A stretch of DNA of 64,000 nt from Sphingomicrobium sp. XHP0239 (lineage in GTDB: Bacteria > Pseudomonadota > Alphaproteobacteria > Sphingomonadales > Sphingomonadaceae), in NCBI RefSeq assembly GCF_039555325.1, contig NZ_CP154608.1, positions 372,001 to 436,000 on the forward strand, given 5' to 3'. Within the stretch, counting starts at the first letter, position 1; the number at the start of each line of letters is the position of its first letter. This document shows, one piece after another, positions 7,338 to 15,252 of the stretch. Position numbers and translations under genes: made by a program. Under the pieces are notes generated by a model. That model was given only the letters and a program-made list of their open reading frames with translations. It made no database searches and was not told where the DNA came from.

Positions 7338-9644
7338 ATGCGGTTCTGGTATGCCAAACCGGACGCGCCGCTGGAGCGGTCGCCGGTCAAGCGCTTCGCG
7401 CCCAAGCATTGGACGGTCAATTTTCCGCGCGGGACGATCGCCTGTCTGCGGCTGGGCGAGGCGTCGCACCAGCTGCTGGTCGATGCGGAGTTCCTGCGCG
7501 AGGGCGACTTGGTCGGGCTGATCTGGGAAAGCGAGGACGAGTGGAGCCACCCGGCGCACGCACGGGTGACGGCACGGGATTATTCGGGAACGAAGCTAAG
7601 ATTTCGCTGGCGGAGCGAGGGGCTGATCGCTCTCGACCAGATCAACGGGCCGACACTTACCATCGAGGGACGCGACGCGGACGGCAATCCGCGCGGGTGG
7701 TATGTGCGACTGTGGAACTACGCGAGCGGGTCGCCCGACGATGCTACAGTAAGTCTCGATTTCGACGCGATGGCGAGCGGGTGGGAGGCGGACGATCCGG
7801 TCGATCCGAGGGACATCGACAGGATGTTCATTTCGCTGGTGCCGCCCGATTACGTGCAGGGATCGGACGTCGTGCGCTCGGCGCCCGCGATCGGTTCGGT
7901 CGCGGTGACGGAGATCGAGTGCACGGGACCGGGAAGCGTGATCCTGGAAGGATCCAGCTGGCAACCGAAGCATCCGTTCAACGCGTGCACCGCCTATGAC
8001 GACCTCTATAACCTGCCGCCCGAACGGGTGGCGGAGGCGGTCGATCGGCTGGGGCACGGCCCCATCGTCAATCACTATGTCGGCATGAGCCATTACATGG
8101 CGCTGGGCGGCGACGGGCGGATCGATACCGCGCGGCGCATGAACGGGCCCGCGCGGGTGTGGCACGAGGCCTTGGTGAAGGCGCTGCACGCTCAGGGGCG
8201 GCAGTTCATCTGGTCGTTGAGCTTCGAGCTTCTTGACGAATTCTGTCCGGAGCCGTGGAAGCAGCGGCGGTCTAACGGCGAGCCGGGGCTGACGGGATGG
8301 GTGCCGCCGTCCGCGCTGGTGTCGCCCGCGAACGATGCCGCCATCGAGTATCTGGGCACGATCCTGGACGAATGCCTCGAGATCGGATCGGCGGCGGGAC
8401 TGGCGCCGAAGATCCAGATCGGCGAGCCGTGGTGGTGGATCGAGCCCGAGGACAAGCATATCTGCCTGTACGACGATGCGGCGCGGGCCGCGTTCGGGGG
8501 CGATCCGCCAGTGATCGAGCGGGTCGACGGTGACCTCTCGCAGGAAGAGAAGGATCTGCTCGACGAGGCGGGCGTGCTGCTGTCGGCGGCGACGCGGGCG
8601 CTGGTCGACCGGGCCAAGGCGAAGGAGCCGTCGACGGTATCGCACCTGTTGGCCTACCTGCCGAGCATCCTTGCGCCAGAGGCACCCGAGGCGAAACGGG
8701 CGAACCTGCCGATCGGCTGGGCGAGCCCGGCATTCGATGTGCTGCAGCTGGAAGACTATGACTGGGTGACCGACGATGTCGGGACGGGGCTGCGCAAGGC
8801 TGCGCTCGCCGAGGTCGATGCGCGGCTGGGCTATCCCACCGACGAGCAGCATTATCTGGCAGGCTTCGCGATCAACGAGACGACCGCGCGGGCGAACTGG
8901 CCGTTGATCATCGACGCGGCGAACGCGGCGGTGACGCGCGGCGTGGCGGACGTGTTCATCTGGGCGCTGCCGCAGATGATCCGCGAAGGCATCGTCATCT
9001 TTGGAGAGGAAGAGGCCGTGGAAGCCGTGAAGGATGTGGAGTTCCCGATCGCAGTCGGGGCGGAGGCAGGCGTGCGTCCGACCTTCTCGACGCAGGTGGT
9101 GGTGTCGGCGAGCGGGCACGAGCAGCGCAATGCCGACTGGCAACAGGCGCGGCTGGAATATGACGCGGGTCCCGGCGTGCGGTCGGACGCGGAGATGCGG
9201 GCGCTGATCGACTTCTTTCGTGCCCGGCGCGGGCGGGCCGAAGGCTTTCGTTTCCGCGATCCGTTCGATCATTCGTCGGCGCCGGACGGCGGCGATCCAC
9301 GGCCGGAGGACCAGGAAATCGCGATCGCCAACGGGGTGCAGACCCGCTTCGCGCTGCTGAAGCGATACGGAGACGGGGAGACGCGGCGGATCACCCGCCC
9401 GGTGGTGGGTAGCGTGCGCGTGGCGGTCGACGGGGACGAGCAAGCGGCGGGCTGGACATTGGGCGAGGGGGGGATGGTCGAGTTCGCCGTCGCACCCGGC
9501 GAGGGCAGCGTCGTAAGCGCAGGTTTCCTGTTCGACGTGCCGGTGCGGTTTGCGGAGGATCGGCTGGACATCAATCGCGCGAGTTTCCTGGCAGGCGAGG
9601 CGCCGAGCGTTCCGCTCATCGAAGTGCGCGAGGGGGCGGCGTGA
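7338..9644 (+). CDS. Distal tail protein with DUF2460 domain fused behind a large TIM-barrel-like region (GTA gp12-like)
   Basis: 768 aa, whereas GTA gp12 is usually about 200 aa. The last about 190 residues (from PTFSTQVVVSASGHEQRN near residue 580 to the end) are the DUF2460 distal-tail module, with FFRARRGRAEGFRFRDPFD typical of it. Ahead lie two beta-rich N-terminal segments (about 1-90 and 90-215) and a region of about 215-550 with alternating strands and helices, including QFIWSLSFELLDE (about 290) and IQIGEPWWWIEPED (G362-E363-P364), the pattern of a TIM barrel. The GEPW glutamate resembles catalytic Glu motifs of some glycosidases. Comparable TIM-barrel additions occur in proteins annotated as non-contractile tail sheath; that link is from memory. 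Likely sits at the tail-tip end, perhaps binding glycan. Confidence 0.75.
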   Translation: MRFWYAKPDAPLERSPVKRFAPKHWTVNFPRGTIACLRLGEASHQLLVDAEFLREGDLVGLIWESEDEWSHPAHARVTARDYSGTKLRFRWRSEGLIALDQINGPTLTIEGRDADGNPRGWYVRLWNYASGSPDDATVSLDFDAMASGWEADDPVDPRDIDRMFISLVPPDYVQGSDVVRSAPAIGSVAVTEIECTGPGSVILEGSSWQPKHPFNACTAYDDLYNLPPERVAEAVDRLGHGPIVNHYVGMSHYMALGGDGRIDTARRMNGPARVWHEALVKALHAQGRQFIWSLSFELLDEFCPEPWKQRRSNGEPGLTGWVPPSALVSPANDAAIEYLGTILDECLEIGSAAGLAPKIQIGEPWWWIEPEDKHICLYDDAARAAFGGDPPVIERVDGDLSQEEKDLLDEAGVLLSAATRALVDRAKAKEPSTVSHLLAYLPSILAPEAPEAKRANLPIGWASPAFDVLQLEDYDWVTDDVGTGLRKAALAEVDARLGYPTDEQHYLAGFAINETTARANWPLIIDAANAAVTRGVADVFIWALPQMIREGIVIFGEEEAVEAVKDVEFPIAVGAEAGVRPTFSTQVVVSASGHEQRNADWQQARLEYDAGPGVRSDAEMRALIDFFRARRGRAEGFRFRDPFDHSSAPDGGDPRPEDQEIAIANGVQTRFALLKRYGDGETRRITRPVVGSVRVAVDGDEQAAGWTLGEGGMVEFAVAPGEGSVVSAGFLFDVPVRFAEDRLDINRASFLAGEAPSVPLIEVREGAA

Positions 9645-10444
9645 TGCTGGATGCCGCGGTGATGCGGCTGGCATTCTGCTGGACGATCGAGCGGCGGGAC
9701 GGCGCGGGGCTTGCCCTCACCAGCCACGACGAGACGATCACGATCGATGGCGTGCGGTTCACGCCCGGCGCAGGGTTGACGCCGCGCCAGCTTCGCTTCG
9801 ACGGGGCGAGCGAAGAGGGCGAGAGCGCGGTGACGGGGGCGGTGTCGAGTGCATTGCTCGACGAGGAATCCTTGCTGGCGGGGCTGTGGGACGGGGCGCG
9901 GGTGCGGATGTTCCTGGTCGACTGGAGCGATCCGGCGGACGGCGAGGTGGAGCTTCTGGCAGGCGAACTGGGCGAGGTCGGAAAGGTTGGCGCGGAATTC
10001 GAGGCGTCGTTGTTGACCGCCTTCGCGGCGTTGGAAGGACCCGCCTGTCCACGAACATCTCCGCTGTGCCGAGCGCAGCTGGGAGACCGGAAGTGCCGTG
10101 TCGACATGGAAGACTTGCGGCGATTTGCCGTGGTCGTTTCGTCCGATGGCGAGAAGATCGACGTGGCGGGCGGGAATGCCGACGGAATGGCGTTCGGGAC
10201 CGCGCGCTTGCTCGACGGACCCCATCGGGGCGAGCGGTTCGTGGTCGTGGAGGCCGCGGGGGGCGGCATGCGACTGCGTGAGGCGCCGCGCTGGCCTATC
10301 GAGCCGGGGATGCGGTTGGAGTTGGTCGAGGGGTGCGACAAGACCTTCGCGACCTGTGTCGCGCGGTTCCACAATGCTCGCAACTTTCGGGGCGAGCCTC
10401 ACCTTCCCGGCTCCGACCTGCTGACGCGGTATCCGGGCGCTTGA
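9644..10444 (+). CDS. Tail hub protein, DUF2163 / BR0599 type (GTA gp13-like)
   Basis: 266-aa protein with two recognised parts: an N-terminal DUF2163 region opening FCWTIERRDGAGLALTSHD with GVRFTPGAGL, and a C-terminal Phage_BR0599-like region ending FHNARNFRGEPHLPGSD. Four cysteines, in ACP-type CPRTSPLC, RKC and GCDKTFATC contexts, match the tail-hub pattern that in lambda gpL and the Rhodobacter GTA hub is associated with an iron-sulfur cluster; cluster binding here is inferred. Start ATG 9644 overlaps the TGA of gp12 (GTG 9641 also possible). It connects the distal tail ring to the tip. Confidence 0.85.
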   Translation: MLDAAVMRLAFCWTIERRDGAGLALTSHDETITIDGVRFTPGAGLTPRQLRFDGASEEGESAVTGAVSSALLDEESLLAGLWDGARVRMFLVDWSDPADGEVELLAGELGEVGKVGAEFEASLLTAFAALEGPACPRTSPLCRAQLGDRKCRVDMEDLRRFAVVVSSDGEKIDVAGGNADGMAFGTARLLDGPHRGERFVVVEAAGGGMRLREAPRWPIEPGMRLELVEGCDKTFATCVARFHNARNFRGEPHLPGSDLLTRYPGA

Positions 10445-10854
10445 ACATATTCGTGGCGCGGGCGCGCACGTATGTCGGCAGCCCCTTCCGGTTCCAGGGG
10501 CGCGAACACCAGAGCGGGTTCGATTGCGTCGGGTTGATCGTCGAGGTGTTCGCGCTGGAGCGTGACGCGATCCCGTCGGACTACGATTGGCGTGAACGGC
10601 GGGCGGACATGGACGCGATCGCAGGGCGGTACTTCGATGTCGGGCGCGGCGTGCCCGAGGAGGGTGATGTTCTGCTGATCCGAACGGGCAGGGGTCGCCG
10701 GCACCTCGCCATCTGGACGGGAAATGGGATCATCCATGCCGATGCGGTGCAGGGGCGGGTGGTCGAACGGCCCGGACACGTGCCTTGGCCGGTGGAGGCC
10801 GTCTGGCAACGCCGCCGCAACGACAAGGAAAGGACGGCGACATGGCGACCCTAG
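10441..10854 (+). CDS. NlpC/P60 cell-wall peptidase of the tail tip (GTA gp14-like)
   Basis: 137-aa NlpC/P60 cysteine peptidase. The catalytic cysteine lies in GFDCVGLIVE (about residue 24), the histidine in RGRRHLAIW and a third residue probably in NGIIHADAV. The opening ARTYVGSPFRFQGRE is family-typical. It is expected to cut peptide links in peptidoglycan during DNA delivery. The start is taken as TTG 10441, overlapping the hub stop (TTGA), because longer extensions run inside the hub gene; GTG 10453 is an alternative. The 3' end overlaps the tip gene by 13 nt. Confidence 0.85.
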   Translation: MNIFVARARTYVGSPFRFQGREHQSGFDCVGLIVEVFALERDAIPSDYDWRERRADMDAIAGRYFDVGRGVPEEGDVLLIRTGRGRRHLAIWTGNGIIHADAVQGRVVERPGHVPWPVEAVWQRRRNDKERTATWRP

Positions 10855-12986
10855 TCTTGCAATCGGTGGGTTCGGCGGTGGGCGGACCCCTGGGCGGCGC
10901 GATCGGCGCGCTGGTCGGACAGCAGATCGATCAGCGGGTGTGGGGACCCGGGCCACGGCGCGGGCCGCGGCTGGGCGATCTGGCGGTACAGGGGTCGCAC
11001 TATGGCGCGGCGGTGCCGGCCATCTACGGCACGATGCGGGTGGCCGGCACGATCGTCTGGGCAACCGACCTGCAGGAATCGGAAGCAGTCAGCGGCGCAA
11101 AGGGGCAGCCGGACCGCATCACCTACAGCTATAACGCCAATTTCGCGATCGCCCTGTCGTCGCGGGTCAAGGGTTCGATCGGGCGGGTCTGGGCGGACGG
11201 CAAGCTGCTGCGCGGCGTGGCCGGAGACCTGAAGGTCCCGGGAGTGATGCGCGTTCTCGGGGACGGCGAGGCGCGTGATGTGGACCCGCTGATCGCGAGC
11301 GTGGAAGGCCAGACGCCGGCGTATCGAGACTATCTGGTCGTGCTGTTCGAGGGGCTGGAATTAGCGGCATTCGGCAACCGGATCCCGATGCTGACCTTCG
11401 AGGTGGTGGCCGACGAGGCGATCCCGCTGCGCGAGATTCTGAAAGATGCGACGGGCGGCGTTCTTCGCTGCGCCGACGAGCGTCCCGTGCGTGGCTACGC
11501 GGTTCATGGCGACACGATCGGCGATGCGCTGGAGCCGCTGTTGAAGATGGTCGATCGACCGATCGAGGCGCGTGGCGACCGGCTGGAAATTTCGGACACT
11601 GGCGCGAGCATCGGCATCCGCGCGGAGCATCTCTCTGCCGGCGCCGAAGAGGCGGGCAGTCCGGCGCAGGAGATACTGCTTCCCGATGCGCGGATGCCGA
11701 ACCGGATGGCGGTCGACTATTACGATCCCGACCGCGACTATCAGGCCGGGCGCAGCGTCGCCCATTCGTTCGGCGGTCGGCGGGAGGTTTCGATCGAAGC
11801 GCCGATGGTGCTGAGCGCAACCGACGCAAGGAGCTGGTGCGAGGACGCAATGCGGCGGGCGTGGCGGTCCCGGCGCACCCTGGAGGTGCAATTGTCGCCC
11901 GCCCACCTGGATTTGCGGCCGGGGACGCGCATACGGCTCGGCGGCGGGCCATCGACGTGGGAAGTCCTGTCGGTGGAGATCGAGCGGTTCGTGGCGAGAA
12001 TTCGCGCGCGGTGGATCGGCGATCGGCTGGATCGCGCCGTCCTTCCGGCGGATCCGGGCCGGCATTTGCCATCGCTGGACGTCGAGCGGGCGGCGAGCGT
12101 GGTCGCGCTTGCCGAACCCCCCGATCTGGACGGGAGCGGACGGTGCGTGGCGATGCTGGCATGCGCGAATGCCAGTCCCGGATGGTCGGCGGTTCCCGTC
12201 GACGTCGCGGTCGGCGAACGGTGGTCGACGATGCAGAGCGCCGGGCGGGAAGCGATCATCGGATCGGTGGAAGGGGCGCTGGCCGACGGGCCGTCGGCGC
12301 TGGTCGATCGTCGATCGAGCCTAGTCGTGCGACTGATCGATCCGGCGCTGTCGCTGGTGTCGGTCGGGGAGGCCGCGCTGTGGTCGGGAGCGAACATGGC
12401 GATGATCGGCCGCGAACTCGTGCAGTATCAGCATGCGGAAGCGATGGGGGAGGGGCGGTTTCGATTGTCCGGTTTCCTGCGCGGCCGGCGCGGGACGGAA
12501 GACATGACCGCGTCGCACGGGGAGGGCGAGATGTTCGTGCCCGTCGATCCCCATCGCATGACGCTGGTCGATCTCGATCCCGAACGGGTGGGCGCGCGGG
12601 TTATCGCGGTGCCGGTCGGGTTCGCGGATGCGAGCAGCCAGGAAGCGGACATGATTTTCGAGGGTCTCGCGCTGCGGCCGCCCTCTCCGGTTCATCTGGT
12701 GGGGTCGACGGACGGCGAAACGCTGTCGCTGCGTTGGGTGCGGCGAAGCCGGATGGGGTTCGGCTGGGCGGACGGGATCGATGCGCCGCTCGGCGAAGCG
12801 CGTGAAGCCTATCGCTGCGAGATCGTCGGAGCGGACGGGACGGTGACCGTCGAGACCGAACAGCCCAGCTTGAGCGTGTCGATCGGTTCACTGGCGCCAG
12901 CGGGGGCGGGGCCATGGACCGTCAGAGTGTCGCAGATCGGCGATCGCGCGCTGTCGTCTGCCGCAACAATCACGATCGAGGAGTAA
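10842..12986 (+). CDS. Tail tip / central fibre baseplate protein (GTA gp15-like), short form
   Basis: 714 aa from ATG 10842. The N-terminus (GSAVGGPLGGAIGALVGQQIDQRVWG) and the following GDLAVQGSHYGAAVPAIYGTMRVAGTIVWATDL segment are diagnostic of GTA gp15 and related phage tip proteins. The Rhodobacter protein is about 1300 aa because it carries a GTA TIM-barrel-like domain; here the N-terminal tail domain runs directly into the phage tail_3-like region (about 200-400: DATGGVLRCADERPVRGYAV, RMAVDYYDPDRDYQ) with no room for a barrel. A C-terminal beta-sandwich (about 620-714) ends in fibronectin-like strands. It forms the tip that contacts the cell envelope. Confidence 0.85.
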   Translation: MATLVLQSVGSAVGGPLGGAIGALVGQQIDQRVWGPGPRRGPRLGDLAVQGSHYGAAVPAIYGTMRVAGTIVWATDLQESEAVSGAKGQPDRITYSYNANFAIALSSRVKGSIGRVWADGKLLRGVAGDLKVPGVMRVLGDGEARDVDPLIASVEGQTPAYRDYLVVLFEGLELAAFGNRIPMLTFEVVADEAIPLREILKDATGGVLRCADERPVRGYAVHGDTIGDALEPLLKMVDRPIEARGDRLEISDTGASIGIRAEHLSAGAEEAGSPAQEILLPDARMPNRMAVDYYDPDRDYQAGRSVAHSFGGRREVSIEAPMVLSATDARSWCEDAMRRAWRSRRTLEVQLSPAHLDLRPGTRIRLGGGPSTWEVLSVEIERFVARIRARWIGDRLDRAVLPADPGRHLPSLDVERAASVVALAEPPDLDGSGRCVAMLACANASPGWSAVPVDVAVGERWSTMQSAGREAIIGSVEGALADGPSALVDRRSSLVVRLIDPALSLVSVGEAALWSGANMAMIGRELVQYQHAEAMGEGRFRLSGFLRGRRGTEDMTASHGEGEMFVPVDPHRMTLVDLDPERVGARVIAVPVGFADASSQEADMIFEGLALRPPSPVHLVGSTDGETLSLRWVRRSRMGFGWADGIDAPLGEAREAYRCEIVGADGTVTVETEQPSLSVSIGSLAPAGAGPWTVRVSQIGDRALSSAATITIEE

Positions 12987-12989
12987 GCA

Positions 12990-13487
12990 ATGTCACGGAC
13001 GGCACGATACGGCCTGGCCCTGATCCAACCCGGACAGGCGCAGAAGGAAATGACCCATAACGAGGCGCTGAGCCTGATCGACGCGCTGTTGCACACGACC
13101 GTGGAAAGCGGACCTGTAGACACACCGCCCGCAGCGCCGGAGCCGGGGGAGTGCTGGATCGTGGGCGACGCGCCCACGGACGCTTTTTCGGGGCAGGCGC
13201 AGGCGTTGGCATTGTTTACCGAGGGTGGCTGGCGCTTCGTGGCGGCGCGCGAGGGAATGATGTGCCGCGATCGAATCACGGAGCGTAGCTGGCGCTATGC
13301 CGACGGGAGCTGGATCGACGGGCAGATCGAAGCGTCGACCGTCCGGATCGGGAATCGGCAAGTCGTCGGTGCTCGGCAGCCTGCGATCGCTGATGTGGCA
13401 GGCGGTGCGACGGTCGATGGCGAGGCGCGATCGGCGATCGGCGCAATCCTGGCGGCGCTGCGCACGCATGGCCTCATCGAAGGCTGA
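12990..13487 (+). CDS. DUF2793 protein closing the GTA-like cluster
   Basis: 165-aa protein of the DUF2793 family: ARYGLALIQPGQAQKEMTHNEALSLIDALLH at the start is the family hallmark, followed by GECWIVGDAPTDAFSGQA and a second short block WRFVAAREGM. Such proteins lie at the 3' end of GTA and prophage tail clusters in Rhodobacterales and Sphingomonadales and are thought to be surface or fibre components, although this is not established. The gene begins 3 bases after gp15 and is the last structural gene; the next gene has its own start signals and a signal peptide. Confidence 0.82.
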   Translation: MSRTARYGLALIQPGQAQKEMTHNEALSLIDALLHTTVESGPVDTPPAAPEPGECWIVGDAPTDAFSGQAQALALFTEGGWRFVAAREGMMCRDRITERSWRYADGSWIDGQIEASTVRIGNRQVVGARQPAIADVAGGATVDGEARSAIGAILAALRTHGLIEG

Positions 13488-13576
13488 TCGAGGCATTATC
13501 CCACGACCGTCACGAAACCCTCTCAAATCGGGGTTAGGCGACGATGCATCACGTGACATCACGGACGTTCGAGGGA

Positions 13577-14452
13577 ATGAACATGCGCACTTTTCTGATT
13601 TCGACCATGCTGGCGGGCAGCCTGGCAGCGACCCCCGCACTGGCCCAGGATCGCGGACTGTATATCGGGTTGGATGGCGGACTGCTGATCGTCGACGACA
13701 CCGATCTCGATCTCGTTGTCACGGTCGTCGATGTCGCCGACGGATCGACGAGCCCGCTGGTGGCGGCGGACGGGGTGAGCCTCGAGTATGGCGCCGGTTG
13801 GACCGTCGCGGGGCAGGTCGGGTACGATTTCGGTGTGATCCGGGCCGAACTGGAAGGGCTCTATCAGCGGGCCGACATCGACACGGTGTCGGTCGCGACA
13901 TTAGGGTCGGTCGACGATCCGGGCCTGGCGCAGACCTACGCGGGCATGCTCAACCTGCTGCTCGACCTCGGCAATTCCGACGGCGTGAACTTCTCGGCGG
14001 GCGGCGGTGTCGGGCTGGCCAACGTCAACCACGAATTGAACATTCCGGGCGTCACGGCTTTCGACGAGGGGGACGGCAGCTTCGCCTATCAGGGAATCGC
14101 GCAGCTGCGGCTTCCGATCAGCCGGGCGCTCGATGTGGGCCTCAAGTATCGATATTTTCGCACGGGCGATTTCGACTTTGCGCCGCCCACGACGCTGGGC
14201 TTTTCGAACCTGCGGCTCAACGACGGAAATTGGGCGTCGCACAGCGTCCTTGCCGGACTGACGCTGAACCTGCGCGGTGAGGACGAGGTCGTGGTCGCGC
14301 CGCCCGCTCCGCCGCCTCCGCCGCCGCCGCCGGCTCCGCCCGCGACCATCACTTGTCCGGACGGCACCGTGATCCTGGCCAGCGAGGAATGTCCTCCGCC
14401 GCCGCCTCCCCCGCCTCCCCCGCCGCCGATGCCGGAGCCGGAGCGCGGCTAA
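13577..14452 (+). CDS. Outer-membrane beta-barrel protein with proline-rich end
   Basis: 291 aa from ATG 13577 behind GAGGG. A signal peptide (MNMRTFLISTMLAGSLAATPALA) precedes GLYIGLDGGLLIVD, the usual first strand of OmpA-like porin barrels, and further strands up to about residue 240 (KYRYFRTGDFDF, SHSVLAGLTLNLR). Then come two proline-rich stretches around TCPDGTVILASEECP, and the protein stops at PMPEPERG. In related sphingomonad proteins such a linker leads to an OmpA peptidoglycan-binding domain, which is missing here. The following bases do not encode one in any frame that I can see. Either a natural short form or an old truncation. Confidence 0.72.
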   Translation: MNMRTFLISTMLAGSLAATPALAQDRGLYIGLDGGLLIVDDTDLDLVVTVVDVADGSTSPLVAADGVSLEYGAGWTVAGQVGYDFGVIRAELEGLYQRADIDTVSVATLGSVDDPGLAQTYAGMLNLLLDLGNSDGVNFSAGGGVGLANVNHELNIPGVTAFDEGDGSFAYQGIAQLRLPISRALDVGLKYRYFRTGDFDFAPPTTLGFSNLRLNDGNWASHSVLAGLTLNLRGEDEVVVAPPAPPPPPPPPAPPATITCPDGTVILASEECPPPPPPPPPPPPMPEPERG

Positions 14453-14574
14453 ACCGAGGCTACCGCGCGATCGGGTAGAGGTTGCTGAAGGCCTCGGGTG
14501 CATCGACTGACGGGAAAGTGAACTTGAGGGCGTTTCAGTTCGTTCGGGTGGAAACACGCGAAGGAGAAAGAGCG

Positions 14575-15246
14575 ATGCGCACGATCATGGCAGTAGCGGT
14601 TCTGGGACTGGCGGTGGCCAGTTGCGGCGATGCGCCCGAGGAAGAAGTCGAGACCGATACGGCGGTCCAAGATGACATGGCGGCGCCCGAAATGCAGCAG
14701 GCCCAGCTGATGGATGCCGACGGCAATTCCGTCGGAACGGTCGAGTATCGGGACGATGGCACGAACCTCACGCTGATGGTTCAGGCATCGGGGCTCGCCG
14801 AAGGGCCGCACGCGGTTCACCTGCATGAAACGGGTATGTGCAAGGGCCCCGAGTTCCAGAGCGCTGGCGGGCACTGGAACCCCGAGGGAAACCAGCATGG
14901 CCGCGACAATCCCGAAGGTGCGCACCTAGGAGATCTTGCCAACATGACGGTCGGTGCCGACGGCATGGGCCAGTCCAATTTTATCGTCGAGGGGGTGGGC
15001 GTCTCGTCAGGTCGCTACAGCCTTAGCGATTCGGACGGGACGGCGCTGATGATTCACGCCGAGGCCGACGATTATCAGACCGATCCCGGCGGCGACGCAG
15101 GATCGCGGGTCGCCTGTGCCGTTCTGGCCGCGCCGAGCGGCGGCGGGATGAATGGTCAGACCGGCATGTCCGGTAACGACGACGGCGCATCGAGCGCGAT
15201 GGACGCCACGACCGGCGGCAACAGCATGGAGCCGACGACCAACTAA
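14575..15246 (+). CDS. sodC: Cu/Zn superoxide dismutase, lipoprotein form
   Basis: 223 aa. The N-terminus MRTIMAVAVLGLAVASCG is a lipoprotein signal with Cys at about residue 17, so the enzyme is expected on an envelope membrane. The dismutase core shows the metal ligands: HAVHLHE (two copper His), GGHWNP, QHG, GAHLGDLANM (His and Asp for zinc) and the late MIHAEADDY copper His, plus the disulfide cysteines in GMC and RVACAVL. It removes superoxide in the periplasm. An acidic linker (EEEVETDTAVQDD) precedes the domain and a Gly/Ser/Met-rich tail follows. Start ATG 14575 behind AAGGAG. Its stop lies 6 bases from the convergent uvrA stop. Confidence 0.92.
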   Translation: MRTIMAVAVLGLAVASCGDAPEEEVETDTAVQDDMAAPEMQQAQLMDADGNSVGTVEYRDDGTNLTLMVQASGLAEGPHAVHLHETGMCKGPEFQSAGGHWNPEGNQHGRDNPEGAHLGDLANMTVGADGMGQSNFIVEGVGVSSGRYSLSDSDGTALMIHAEADDYQTDPGGDAGSRVACAVLAAPSGGGMNGQTGMSGNDDGASSAMDATTGGNSMEPTTN

Positions 15247-15252
15247 GTCGGA

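Noticed and set aside
7596..9674. Long - strand frame opposite the gp12-like gene (692 codons)
   Set aside because: Arg/His-rich shadow; the + strand carries the DUF2460 domain in the correct cluster position.
14300..14450. Proline-codon repeats as a possible variable repeat locus
   Set aside because: Proline-rich linkers are usual in this protein type; no regular unit repeat is seen.
14454..14500. 7-bp inverted repeat after the barrel gene
   Set aside because: The loop is about 30 bases and no T-run follows, so I do not call a terminator.
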